The translations under genes and the position numbers were made by a program. This document shows, in pieces, positions 32,544 through 44,753 of a DNA stretch of 64,000 bases. The notes under the pieces are model-generated. The model saw only the letters and a program-made list of their open reading frames with translations, did not search any database and was not told the origin of the DNA. Source of the DNA: Hedera helix (lineage: Eukaryota; Streptophyta; Magnoliopsida; Apiales; Araliaceae); NCBI GenBank assembly GCA_947179155.2, contig OX359286.1, positions 38,246,908-38,310,907 on the forward strand, read 5' to 3'. The stretch's first letter is position 1, and each line of letters starts with the position of its first letter.

Positions 32544-35475
32544 GACCCCGAATTTTATGAAATACAAAATTTAATTTTTCTTCATAGAGATATTTTTTTT
32601 TAAACAGTAAGTGGTTAAATCGATAAAGTTAAAAGTTAAGGATGTTATGTGCAAATTTTATTTTGTCGGACAATATTCGCTTTGTCGGGGAATATTCGTT
32701 TGGTCGGGGAATATTCGTGTCGTACGACGGCGCCGAAATAATAAATTATTGGTGGACCCCACAACGGAATATTTGTCGGATATAGAAAACGACAGAAGTA
32801 ACCTTTTTAAATAAAAATAGTCAACGGAACTGTTAAAATACCGGTGATAAAAGAATAGTAGCATACGGTAGTTTATGGTATTTTCTGTAGCACACGGTAC
32901 TCTACAGTAACACACGGTATTGCATAGTGTCTCATATTATTGGTCTGATAATTGACACCGTAACTGTTACGCATCATTTCATCGATAATTGTCACTGCAT
33001 AATATTTTATATTATCAATTCAATAATTGTTGTTGTACTGTTTTTTAAAATTATTGAACCTAATAATTGTCACAGTAACATATGCACAGTAATTCACATT
33101 ATTGAATCAATAATTGTCATTACACAGTAACGTATGCTTTATTTTACATTATTGTTATCTCTATTATGATGTTATTTAAACAGTTGTATTTCATTAATTT
33201 ATTGACTTGATATCTAAGAGCTAACTATACTGTATTTATAACAATTAGTCATAATAATTGAATTGATAAAGTTATTTGTTTATAATATAAAGTTAGGTGA
33301 TTATTAGGTGATATGAAATGAATGGTGTAGATTAAAGTGTGAATTATTGTTGAATAATTGAATTGATTTGTTTATAATATAAAGTTAGGTGATTATTAGG
33401 TAATATGAAATGAATGGTGTAGATTAAAGTGTGAATTATTGTTGAATAATTAAATTGATTTGTTTATAATATAAAGTTAGGTGATTATTAGGTGATATGA
33501 AATGAATGGTGTAGATTAAAGATAATATAATATTTGAAATGGATGGTGTAGATTAAAAGATGATCTTTAAATGAATGGTTTAGATTAAATGAATGATGAG
33601 ATTTTTGGCTATAAATAGAAGCCTTAACTTAAGGATTTTTCATAAACTTCCTTACTTGTTCTTTCTTTCTCTCTCTAAATACTTCTTGTGAAAGTTCTCT
33701 CTAAGTGTGCTTAAGTCATCTTGAGTATTTGTGAAGATCTATAAGTATACGTGTACTGTTCAAGTTAATCAACCTCATTTAAATCAATATCCAGTCACGT
33801 GTTGAGGTAAGGGATACCATCTTTTTCATCTTCCATTATTCAAACATACTATGGTAAGGGATTATCATTATTTGATTCTCGATAATAATATTGTTTCTTC
33901 CTTACTCATAAGACGTGCCTTTTATTTCCATGTATTAAATTGTGGGAATAACCTTACGGAGCGGATTGCCGCCTGTTGGTGAATAACCTTTCGTATTCAT
34001 TCATTATTAATCTCTGAGAATAACCTTACGGAGCGGATTGCCGCCTGTTTGGTGAATAACTCTTTGTACTCAAATTCTATTAAATTGTGGGAATAACCTT
34101 ACGGAGCGGATTGCCGCCTGTTGGTGAATAACCTTTCGTATTCATTCATTATTAATCTCTGAGAATAACCTTACGGAGCGGATTGCCGCATGTTTGGTGA
34201 ATAACTCTTTGTACTCAAATTCTATTAAATTGTGGGAATAACCTTATGGAGCGGATTGCCGCCTGTTGGTGAATAACCCTTGTATTAATTTCCTTCACCT
34301 TTTGTTAATCAAACCTGCTACGGTAAGGGATATTATTTTCTTTCATACTCCTAAATCGAAATTTATTATGGAACTATTGCTTCTATAATTCCTGAAAATA
34401 TTATATGTTCCATAATAGTTGAACTTCATTATTTCAACTGAACCTTCCTATTTACGTGAACCTTTCTATTAAATTGTAACCGTTATTCTGAACTGTGGAT
34501 CTTGAATATCATTTTTAAATTTCACTCCACATCATGTTGACAATTTGGACATTATTTGAATCTGTACAAAGTAAACTTCCGATACTTATTGTTATCCTAT
34601 TTCTTCTGTTCATCATTTATATCATTCTAATCATCCAAAAATCAAGCTGTTGTGAATATCTGTGGCCGGAGGCACAGATGTGATATATTTGTTGAACAGA
34701 TGATAGGTTAAAGGCGAAATAATAGGTTAAAGGCGATACATCTGTTCGGTGTCTTTTATGGCACGTGGTGAATGTTCTCTTTGGCCCGTAGTGCAAAGAT
34801 GAACTGTTGTTTGGTATGATTATGACCAAAGGCTGAATCTGGTATAATCATGACCGTTGGTGTTATATTGAATGTCTTTGGCCCGTAGTGCAAAGATGAA
34901 CTGTTGATCTGCATGATTATGATCAGGAACTGTGAATTTGTATTATCTTGACTAATGATATTTCAGATGATAAAAGTTGATGATGTTTTTCCTAAAAAGA
35001 GAACCGAGTGGACATTATAGTCTGCATTATTCTTCTAATAGATTACTCATTCCGCTGTTATTATTGATCTGAACGTTGTTTAAGAATTTAACTGCAGTTT
35101 TTGATATAAACCTTGTAGTCTATTGTATTCTATCAAGAACTCAACTGTTGAAGACTAATGATATTTTATTCGTCATTATCTTAGTCATGATATTCTTTAC
35201 TGGGCTATTTGAGCCCACCCTTTCTTTTGTTCCATTGTTTTTCAACAGGAGATGAAAACATAACAGGGTCTAGCCGGGGAATGGAGTGAGGGTCCGAGGA
35301 ATAGTTATCATAGTCTTCACGTTTTGTAAAATAGTGTGGCAATAATAGTGAAGACTTAGTTGTGTATTATTATACACTGTATTGTTGTACGTTGTGCTTT
35401 GTTGTAATAATTTTGTTGTAGTTTTTTTGACGACTCAAGTTTGGGCTGTGTGGGCCCAGATTTGGGGGCGTCACA
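32539..35475 (+). repeat. Right LTR of the young element
   Basis: Same 2937-bp length and ends as the left LTR. Differences noticed by eye include ATAGAT/AGAGAT near the start, GTGCCG/GTGTCG, CTTACGG/CTTATGG in the tandem array, GAATTG/GAACTG, GCTGCTA/GCTGTTA and CACCATT/CACCCTT near the end. Confidence 0.96.
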
Positions 35476-35865
35476 TATGTGATTAGTTAATGGCTTGTAT
35501 AGATTAAAGTGTAAAAATTAATAAATGATATAGATTAAAAAATGTGAATTGTATTTTTGGAATAGTTGACTAAGGTTTAGCTATAAATAGGAGGTTTAAT
35601 ATAAAGAATTTTCATATATTTCATACTTATCATTCCTTCCACTTTCTAAATATTCTTAGTGAAAGATTTATCTGAGTGAGTTAAGACTATTTTAAGTGTT
35701 GGTGAATATCGATAAAAGTACATGTATTATCCAAGTAAGTTATTTTTTCCTATAAAAGTTATATAAGTACTCACACACGTTACAGATTTATTTTGAAAAC
35801 TTTCTTTGAAAGATATTATTTTAAAATATTGTTTACTTCTCCAAAAATTATTTTGAAGTATATTC

Positions 35866-37409
35866 TATTAGGGTTTCGACACAGAGAAAGCGGCGGAATT
35901 TAAAAAAAAAAATCTGAAACCCTAAGCCAGGATCCATACAAAACCATATTAATTCAGAAGTTTAGATTATTTACCGATTATTCGAGATGGACAGGAGACG
36001 ATGAAATTCTGAAACGGCTTCGAATCTTCAACGCAATCCAGCGACTGCGTTTCTACAGTATCCACACGAACGCTCGGCGAACCGTCACACGATCTGCAGC
36101 AAAAAGGGATCTGCGGTACTAGCCACCAAGATCATGATTTCTAACCTATTTTTCTCTCTAGTCTCTTTCTGAAAGCGGCTAGGGTTTTAGTTTTTCCTTA
36201 CGTGACTTTTAGACTACTGATATATCATATATATATAGTAGTTAATAGGAATTAACTAAAACCTAAAATAAATAGAAAAATAAAATCCGAATTTATATAT
36301 ATTATATTTTAATTAAGTCTTACTTAATTAATATACATATATACAAATTATCCTATTAATTTAAATTCATAATTTTTAAATACTATCAATCATATTGACA
36401 TATTTAAAATACTTACAATTTAAATTAATTCCCTTTTAATTACGTTCTAAGTGTGTGACCCTATAGGTTATTATTATGTTGGCAATAATTTTAAAATCAT
36501 ATTATAAAATTATAAACAGTGAGCGGCATCTAGTAATGCATCACTGCTACCCAAATAATAATAAGATCGGTGATTCGATACAACCTTTTCGTGACCAATG
36601 TTTCAATGTAATTTAATCCTTTTAACCTTATATCCTAGATTAAACTCGAGGCATGGAATGTGTCATACTCTTCATAATTTAATCTGAGTTATCTTGATCA
36701 ATGAGTAGACTATATGAAACAAATCAATATTTGAGAATTGCCATGCATTTCATAGTCCTACTCAATCAAGAGGCCTATGGATATCACCCCTAATATATAG
36801 GAGAGTTAAATTCCATCTAGATCACTCATATTCCTTACACGATTCATGATGTACCCAATAATCACCTTTATTGTCCACCCTATTAAAGGTGACATTTGAT
36901 GATATCAAAGTACACAAATTCTCGTGTAATAATATAGTGACTTCAGGTCGGAGGATCATTACATCATTGCCACTATAAGAATTTCTTATGACACTTTGCA
37001 TAATGCTCCATGTAGAATTCTCATGGTGGGTCAGTCCAGTACATTGTTCTCTAACATGTACCTATGCATTGACTCAAATATCTCATATATTTATGACCAA
37101 TGAGATTTGGCCGTCAGTCAATCCACATACTAGTCTCAATGCATCATTGTTGTCCCATTAACAATGATACTCGACTAGAGACATTTAAGAACAATGATAC
37201 TAATTATAATTATATAATCTCATGTTCAAGTCACATACTTAAAGTTATATAATTCGTATCATTATTCTAAGGGCTTTTATTATGTTAATATTTATATAAC
37301 GCAGTAAATGAAATCATAATAAAATAATCCATTTATTCAATCAAATATAATATCAAAAATGTTAAGCAATTACATCAAATAATTAGCCTCTAGGATATAA
37401 ACTCTAACA
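35866..37409 (-). mobile_element. Ty1/copia-type solo LTR, reverse orientation, TSD TATTC
   Basis: On the minus strand this 1544-bp unit starts TGTTAGAGTTTATATCCTAG and ends near CGAAACCCTAATA. The last bases show one change from the expected CTAACA terminus. TATTC flanks it at 35861-35865 and 37410-37414. The start, an interior dense in short AT runs and the ACCCTA-rich end resemble copia LTRs common in dicots. No pol coding is present, so it is a solo LTR. Confidence 0.8.
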
Positions 37410-37509
37410 TATTCCACTCTACCACACAAATTTATACTATCAAATCACGTTTAATTATTTCATACGAGTTAGTATTCACCATGAAATCTATATGTTGTAA
37501 TTACTAAGT

Positions 37510-37512
<3 letters not shown>

Positions 37513-37579
<67 letters not shown>

Positions 37580-37583
37580 TATA
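37513..37583. repeat. (AT)n microsatellite
   Basis: About 70 bp of almost pure AT dinucleotides with one TACAT interruption, within the old LTR A. Confidence 0.95.
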
Positions 37584-39061
37584 GGTTGATCAACTCCATA
37601 GAAAATAATATTTAGTCACATGTTAAGATAAGAGATATCATTTTCTTTCATTCTCTTAAATTTATTATGATAAGTATTATTCAGTAAAATTCTTAAAATG
37701 ATTAATAGTTTACGTTTCATTTAATATCTTTTGACATAAACATTTTTATTAAATTTCCATCGTTATATTTGAACAGTGAACTATTGGATCTTGAATTTTT
37801 GACCTATAAACATTTACTTGAACTGTGAACATTGTGAACTGTTAAATATTTCTTGTACCGCAAACATTACCGTTAAACTTCTTCTCGTTGAACTTTTTCC
37901 CTGTGAATATTGGACGTTATCCTTGAACTTTAATACTTTTTTCTCAACATTATGTTGATAATTTAGACATTATTTGACTCTAGACACAGTAAAAATTATA
38001 AACTTTCTATATTTATTATTTTTTCTATTATTCTTTTTCTTTTATTCATAATTTATATCACTGTTATTTGTACTAATCATCAAGAATGAAGTTGTTGTGA
38101 ATATCTATGGAATGAGACACATATGATAGGATAAAGGCGATATAACGATGATGTGTCTTTTAGGGCATGTGGTGCACATTTTCTTTGACCTGAGGGAAAA
38201 AAGAACTACTATGACTAATGATGTTTTAAATGATAAAGGTTGATGATGATTTTTCTGAAAAAAAGAAGATATTAGACATTATAATCTACATGATTCTCCT
38301 AATGGTTGTTATTCCACTGCAGTTGTTGATCTAAACTTTGTTCAAGTACTTAACTGCAGTTGTTGATTTAAAACTTACTGTTTATATTATTCTATCAAGA
38401 ACTCAACTGTTGAAGGCTAATGACAATTTATTCGTCATTATCTTAATCATAATATTCTTTATTGGGCTATTTGAACTCAATTTTTTTTTTTTCCAGTTGT
38501 TCAGGAAAGAAGAGTGTAACCGAGACTAGTGAGGAGAAAAAGAGGAATGAAGTGATGTTCCCAGGTAATTGCTATAATAGTTTTTACTATATTATAAAAT
38601 AATGTGATAATAATAGTGAAAACTTAATTGTATATTAATATGTAATGATATATTGTTGTATTTTATACTGTATTGTAATAATTTTACTATAGTTTTTTTT
38701 TGACGACTCAAATTAGATAATATAGACCCGATTTGAAGGCATCACATTTAAAAAATGTCTTCCCTATTAAGAAAATAAACATGTATTTAAAAAATATTTA
38801 TCAAAAGTATTTTATAAAGATAATTAAATAAGTTTTTATGTTTAAATATTGTAAGTGTTCGGGGTTAACAATTGAATGTGAGCGGGAGAAACGAAAAATC
38901 TACAAAGACGGGAATAAATTTATTAAAGAGAGTTGGGGGAGGAAAACAAGCAAGAATAGCTCGACAATAGGTATAATTTTTAGATAGTGTTAGAAATTTT
39001 CTGTCAAATATCGAATCATCATGATTCTTTTTTGGAAAATATTATAGTCAATGATGTTTGG

Positions 39062-39159
39062 CAATGATATAGCTAATGACCTTTGTTAAAAAATGGTGGG
39101 ACCCACCATGTATGATGGAGCCCACCAATTTTTAACAAAGGTCATTATCTATATCATTG
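39062..39159. repeat. Foldback repeat: 39-bp inverted arms (37/39)
   Basis: Arms 39062-39100 and 39121-39159 are inverted copies differing at two positions (core AATGACCTTTGTTAAAAA) around a 20-nt spacer. Weaker similarity extends outward (GTCAATGAT/ATCATTGG). This is typical of a small MITE; no target duplication was identified. Confidence 0.8.
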
Positions 39160-39240
39160 ACTAGATCATTGGCTCTAGCAAAACTCTTCTTTTTTATAAT
39201 AAACAGGGATCTAGGCCCATGTGGCACGATTTGAGCGTGC

Positions 39241-39550
39241 CACGTGACAAGTCATGTGCGTACTCAATCGTCACATGCTGGAGTGACTCCCACAATATTG
39301 TCGATATCGTCTTCGTCATCATTCGAAAGAGTCTTCACTCCCTCGGCAATCCTATTCTTTTAATCACCAGACCAGACCCGACCCGACCCTTAGACACTTT
39401 ATCCCAATGATAAACTAAGATATATACACCCAGAGTTTGAATTACAAGTGTTCTGCCATCCCGGTAGAAATGCGGCATTACGCGAGAGGTCCACGTGATA
39501 GTCTACGTGACAACACGGGAGAGAGTCAAGTGGAGGTCCATGAGCACGTG
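39241..39550 (+). promoter_or_regulatory. Three G-boxes upstream of the transporter gene
   Basis: CACGTG occurs at 39241-39246, 39492-39497 and 39545-39550, with ACGTG at about 39505, all within 600 bp of the start codon. Such clusters are typical of light- or ABA-responsive promoters. The role here is inferred. Confidence 0.5.
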
Positions 39551-39831
39551 CCGGTAGTTCCATTTTCCACCAAACAAAGAATTTTAATAGACTTAACACT
39601 GACCCCTCAATCTACACAAAAACAAAAATTCTAAAAGAATCCAATGCCGACACTTTCCGTCCATCCAACGGTCCACACCACCTCACCGCCACAAATCTAA
39701 ACTTCCACCGTCAGATCTACAACCCCCAATAGCACCCCTCCATCTTATCACCCACTTCAGATCTCAAACACAGACAGACAGGCAAATACAGTGGCAGAGG
39801 AGAGAGAATTTTCCAAATCCCAAATTTGCCC

Positions 39832-40899
39832 ATGGTGGAGGTAGTACAGTCATATACCACACGACGGGGCAGCAACCCCAGACTCGAGTCCAATGACCAA
39901 GTCCTCGACATTCCGGCGACTCCTCCGGGAGACGTACGGTACAGCTACAGCCCCAACGCTATTGGATCATTCCTCTCTCCGACGGTATTAACGGCTGTGA
40001 TCATCGCATCGTGGTACCTGTCCAACATCGGAGTTCTCCTCCTCAACAAGTACCTCCTCAGCTTCTATGGCTACCGCTACCCTATCTTCCTTACCATGCT
40101 CCACATGCTATCCTGCACCGCTTATTCCTTCATCGCCATTCGCTGGTTCGAAATCGTCCCATTTCAGCAAATTTCTAGCCGGAAACAACTCTTCAAGATC
40201 TTAGCTTTGAGTGTCATTTTTTGCTTCTCAGTTGTTTGTGGAAATACCTCACTGAGATATCTTCCTGTTTCGTTTAATCAAGCTATTGGGGCGACTACCC
40301 CGTTTTTCACCGCCATTTTTGCTTTTTTAATTACTTTTAAGAAAGAATCGGCCGAGGTTTATCTGGCATTAGTGCCGGTTGTGTGCGGCATTGTTTTAGC
40401 TAGTAACAGTGAACCACTATTTCATCTTTTTGGGTTTCTCGTTTGTATTGGATCAACGGCGGGCCGAGCTCTGAAATCGGTGGTTCAAGGGCTGTTATTG
40501 AGTTCTGAAGCTGAGAAATTGCATTCGATGAATTTGCTTTTGTATATGGCGCCGATGGCAGCCATTATTTTGCTTCCTTTTACGCTGTACATTGAGGGGA
40601 ATGTGTTCGTAATTACTGTTGAGAAAGCGAGGGGCGATCTGTTTATGGTGTTTTTGTTGGTGGGGAATGCGACGGTGGCGTATTTGGTGAACTTGACGAA
40701 TTTTTTGGTGACGAAGCACACGAGTGCTTTGACGTTGCAGGTGCTCGGAAATGCAAAGGCCGCCCTGGCGGCGGTAGTGTCGGTTTTGATATTTAGGAAT
40801 CCGGTGACGCTGATGGGGATGGCGGGGTTTGCCGTGACGGTAATGGGTGTGGTGCTTTACAGCGAAGCGAAGAAGAGGTCTAAAGTTACAGCTCATTGA
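39832..40899 (+). CDS. Golgi nucleotide-sugar/triose-phosphate-type transporter (UUAT-like, DMT superfamily)
   Basis: Intronless gene of 355 residues; ATG 39832 is the first in-frame Met. Ten hydrophobic helices of the TPT/EamA fold are visible. Motifs include SNIGVLLLNKYLLSFYGYRYP, TMLHMLSC, SLRYLPVSFNQAIGATTPFF, a central GRALKSVVQGLLL and the C-terminal TLQVLGNAKAALAAVVSVLI. These match the NST-KT group that contains At1g12500 and the UDP-uronic acid transporters (UUAT), which import UDP-GlcA/GalA into the Golgi for cell wall polysaccharide synthesis. The first 40 residues are a hydrophilic cytosolic tail rather than a transit peptide, against a plastid location. The C-terminus is short and basic. 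Codon use is GC-richer than the surrounding DNA. Substrate is not provable from sequence. Confidence 0.92.
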   Translation: MVEVVQSYTTRRGSNPRLESNDQVLDIPATPPGDVRYSYSPNAIGSFLSPTVLTAVIIASWYLSNIGVLLLNKYLLSFYGYRYPIFLTMLHMLSCTAYSFIAIRWFEIVPFQQISSRKQLFKILALSVIFCFSVVCGNTSLRYLPVSFNQAIGATTPFFTAIFAFLITFKKESAEVYLALVPVVCGIVLASNSEPLFHLFGFLVCIGSTAGRALKSVVQGLLLSSEAEKLHSMNLLLYMAPMAAIILLPFTLYIEGNVFVITVEKARGDLFMVFLLVGNATVAYLVNLTNFLVTKHTSALTLQVLGNAKAALAAVVSVLIFRNPVTLMGMAGFAVTVMGVVLYSEAKKRSKVTAH

Positions 40900-43800
40900 C
40901 TGACGGAAAAGAAAGCAATTATTGTTGATTGTAATTGATTCCATTGCTATACACTGGTGCGGCTCTTTTCCTCTTTTTTTAAGATTCCATTGTATAGGAT
41001 GATATGATCCCTGATTAATTTTGTTTTTATATACTGTTCTTGATTGGGGTTGTTTAAGAGAAGAAAAATTCTTTCTTTTAATTTCCCCGGTATGTACTTT
41101 TATATGTTTGTTTCATGCTATTGGAATACGTAGAAAGGTTGATTCTTGAGATTATTTTTTTGGTTAAATTTGTGGGAGGGAGAATTATTTCCCCTTCATT
41201 TAGTTGAACTGATGAGCTTTACTTAAATTATTTCAAAATGTAATTCCTTTTTTGGTACATAATAATTGAATTGTGTATAATTAACATTCCTAATACGCCC
41301 TCCTAATTTTTTTGGTCATCTTATTTTTGATCAAATTTTTTTAAAAATATCGTCAATTAAACTTGTCTTGTGTTTTCAAAGCAAACCATTAAATGCCTAA
41401 ACGATCAAATGAGACTCATTTTTGGAGAGGAGGGAGCTTTTCAGTTGTCATTGTTGTTATAATTATAATTATTGTTATTAATATTGTTTAAATATATGTG
41501 TGGGTGTCGGGTTTGGCTTTGGGTTAAATTACATGATGTAGTTTGAGTTAGTTGAACAAGGAATCATATTAGAATTAGGTTAGTATGAAATTTATTGACG
41601 CCTGATTCTGTCCGTGTGTTCGTCCTCTGGTTCGAATAGAATACTTGCACAAGAGTCCAAACGATTTGGGCCGTCGGTGGACTTCTTCGGTATAAGAGTC
41701 GGTGAAAGTATCAAGATATATCAACAATGTAGGTTAAAGTATTTAGTATGGAGATAATAATCGTAACATTTTCCTCTATCATTAACCGATATTTATAATA
41801 CTTACTAGTCTCTCACCAATACTATTAGGAGTCCACTGAGGAATTGTAATTAAAAGGGGTAACAACCGTCCCAACCCACCCGGGGATTATAACTTTCACT
41901 CTAATTAGAATTAGAGGTGATAAATAGCCAACATCCGAGTTGTTTTAGGACTCTAACTTAAGTCTGTCGGACTAAGGAGTCTTCTTAAACCACCACCAAG
42001 CTGATGGGTGCCAATCAGTTGAAGTAGAATATACATCCTAACATTTTCGTGTTTTCGAAGAAGTTTTTCCTTCGGTTTGACATTTTATATACTGGAGCTG
42101 ATGGGCCATTGGGAAAGCTCAAGTAAGTATTATAAATATTTTGTTAATGATGGAGGAAAATGTTACAATTATTATCTCCATACTAAATACTTTAGCATCC
42201 ATTGTTGACATATCTTGATATCTTTACTGACTCTTACATCGGAGAAGTTCATCGACGGCCTAAGCCGTTTGGACTCTTGTGTAGGTATTTTATCCGGAAC
42301 AGAAGACGAGCGTACAGACATAATCGGACATCAACAAAATTGATATTCAATATGCTTGCAGAATCTGCTATATTTTGATTAGCATATATAGATGTGGTAA
42401 CAAACTTCCAGTGTATCAGATTAATCCATTTTATGGCTTCAGTCCTGCTTATCATTTGCGTGTGGTAATGAACTTGGCTGTGGAATTCAAGATTTTGTGT
42501 ATCAGCAAGACAGCAACCAACATTTGAACTGCTATGACAGAACAAATTAGAGGCTTTACAATCTCATCTGGTTCAGAACTTGATTATTAGCTTAATGGTT
42601 GGGATCAAGTGCCAACCATAAGGCCAATGGTCTCTTCCCCTGGCCTGATTTTATTGCTTTGGATTCTGCTAGAATATTACAACTAAGCACATGATCTGAT
42701 TGTTGTACGTTCCAATCTCTATACTTGGGTCAAAATTACCTATCGACATAATAAAAATAGAAATAAATTGCTTTATTGTTAATGCCTCTGGCTTTAACGT
42801 TAATGTTTATACTTGTTCTATTTATTGTAGTGTTCTACAGTCTAGCAGCGAGTCATATGACTAACGTTGTCCATAGACAGGGTGGGAGTGGGACATGGTC
42901 CACATGGAGGGTCACCTTGCTTATACAGTTGGTAATTGTTGAGACTTAGAATCAGCTTATATGTGCTCAAATTTAATGCGTTAGTTGCAGGCTAAATATA
43001 GCTCCTGCCAAACAAATAAATGAAATAAGTTAACGCAAATTTAAGATCAAGTAGAATAGTAGATGGTTTGGCGGAGTAGTAGTACTAATTGTCAAGCTAG
43101 GCTTCCCTTCAAGCACACACATATACAGGCATTGTGATTTATAGATAACAAGTATGGTATCTATGCAGGACACGGACACGGATAAGTTTGTGAAATCATT
43201 AGTAAAATTTATCAATAATTTCAAAATAGTCAGTAATAGACAAAACAAACTTAAATAGACAAATTGAGATTGTTTCCTTTTTTGTCAATTCACTTAATAA
43301 AATATGTCCGAGTAATTATTCGTTAAGTTTAGGAGTATAATAGATGATTAAATATGTTATAATTAGGATAGAAAATGGACTATTTATATAAATTGTAATT
43401 ATGTAAGTATTAAATATTTTTACATAAAAAAGAGAGTTATGAATTTGGGATGTTATCTGAACAGTCTAATCAGTATAACTTTTCGATTTTTCAATTCAAA
43501 TTCGACAATACGACTCGTACTAATGAAAATGACTCGATCATATTTTAATGGCCAAAAGGCAAATTAGATCACACTTGATGAAATATCTTAATAACTAAAA
43601 TGGTCAAAAATCAAATTGGACCAAACTCGATAAAACAACTTATATCGTCGACGAAACACTTTACCTGCAGCCCAAGATTTGAAATGAAAATTGATGGTCC
43701 ATTGACAAAAATGATCAGATTGCTTGCAAGAGTTTACTACATTTGTTTTGGTGATTATTTGTTCACCGTAACTGTTTGATTAGGATACTTGCAGGGTGGT

Positions 43801-44264
43801 GGTCTAGGGTGCCATTTATGGAGATTTTAACTTGAGTAATTTGCGGGCTGATGTCATCGCACCCTTTTGTGGCCATGTGTGAATGGCAAGAATTTTAACT
43901 TGGCCACAATTGCGTGCCATGTTATTATAAGTTAAAGACAACCTTGAATAACATATATTTTTAATTAATTAATTAATTAGGCACTAGGTCAATTAATCAC
44001 AATAAACTGAAAATTATTTATCTTCCTTTTATGAACCAATTAATCTACCTCAGAGTCTCAAGTGGTCGAACTCTTTGTTATCTAATATGCTAATTGCTAG
44101 TAGACTTGTCGTGCGGGCGGCTCCTAAATGTCTTCACCATCCTTTATCATGCTACTTATTATGTTTTGTCTAAATCAATGAGATTTGATTAGCTCCTTAA
44201 TTTATATATATGTGTGCGCGCGTGCATTGCTCCTTACAAAGTTCAAAAAATTAAAAATAAAATA
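40900..44264. other. Spacer between transporter gene and mariner element
   Basis: 3.4 kb with the transporter 3' flank, the long-TIR element at 41590-42338, and otherwise AT-rich DNA. No credible gene was found. Short ORFs at 42249-42545 and 43030-43248 (-) have no family features. Confidence 0.6.
41590..42338. mobile_element. Non-coding element with about 217-bp terminal inverted repeats
   Basis: Left arm 41590-41806 and right arm 42122-42338 are inverted copies at roughly 80-85% identity. The best block is AAAGTATTTAGTATGGAGAT and its complement; another is ACAAGAGTCCAAACG. A 315-bp unrelated middle separates them. No transposase is encoded. Long TIRs suggest a Mutator-like or foldback MITE, or two inverted copies of one repeat. 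A target-site duplication was not recognised. Confidence 0.7.
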
Positions 44265-44753
44265 CTCCCTCCGTCCCAGGATAAAAGTCCTGATGAACTT
44301 TTCACGCATATTAAGAAGAAGAATGAAATGACAAAATTACCCATAATAATATGCCATTAATCATTTAACAGTGTGTGTGTGTATATATATATACTACTCA
44401 TTGGAATTCAGCCCAAGTGCTCAATAAACATTGTTGTGTTTCCATAAAAAAAGTTGGCATAATCAATTTTCTAGAGAGAAACTCCACATTCAATGTCATC
44501 GTATTCTCATAAAACTTCTACTAATCTGTGCATGAATACAAATAGCTTCATGTAATCATATTCTCCATAAAGCTTGCATGGATTGAATGCTCCACTAAAA
44601 TCTGGCGCAAATATTTTAAATTGAAGCAAATCAAATTTACAAAATTCAAATTTCATACTTTTCGCCAAATTTTTTGCCAAATGAAAATTTTAAATGGGGA
44701 TTTCATGATATAAAAAGCATATAATTATACTCTATAATCATCTAAACAATATC

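Larger units (their letters stand above)
26076..35475 (+). mobile_element. Young, non-autonomous Ty3/gypsy (Tekay/Del-like chromovirus) retrotransposon, family A
   Basis: A complete 9.4-kb insertion with 2937-bp LTRs at 26076-29012 and 32539-35475, and 5-bp target duplication TATGT at 26071-26075 and 35476-35480. The PBS follows the left LTR and a polypurine tract precedes the right one. The domain order protease, RNase H, integrase, chromodomain-like tail places it in Ty3/gypsy, and the long LTRs and C-terminal module suggest the Tekay/Del clade. Gag is not recognisable and the reverse-transcriptase core is missing. RNase H carries stops. The LTRs differ at only about six positions that I could spot, so insertion was recent and the enzymes must have come from another copy. 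It sits inside an older LTR of the same family. Confidence 0.96.
21789..38746 (+). mobile_element. Old solo LTR of Tekay-like Ty3/gypsy family A, split by three later insertions
   Basis: The start TGTAAGACTTTGATTTTTAT (21789) aligns with the family A LTR start TGTAAGACCCCGAATTTTAT. The following 850 bp follow the young LTR with many substitutions (AACGGCGC, GAACCCCACAAC, ATCAACGG). After the insertions the match resumes at about 35476 and 37580 and ends with GACGACTCAA...GGCATCACA at 38746. Flanking TTCAA (21784-21788) and TTTAA (38747-38751) could be a decayed 5-bp target duplication. No internal domain of its own is present, so it is a solo LTR formed by LTR-LTR recombination. Once the inserts are removed it is diverged and partly rearranged, the oldest layer of the cluster. 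Confidence 0.8.
38752..39831. other. Spacer and promoter of the transporter gene
   Basis: The stretch after the LTR cluster is AT-rich up to about 39190 and holds the foldback repeat. From 39200 the composition rises in GC, with G-box sites and a CT/CA-rich leader up to ATG 39832. No other coding sequence is supported. Confidence 0.6.

Noticed and set aside
35476..38746. A second full retrotransposon downstream of the young one
   Set aside because: The sequence is the remainder of the old family A LTR plus a copia-type solo LTR; no internal domain is present.
40485..40944. Minus-strand ORFs opposite the transporter gene
   Set aside because: They are shadow frames of a clear TPT-family coding sequence, with low-complexity His/Arg-rich composition.
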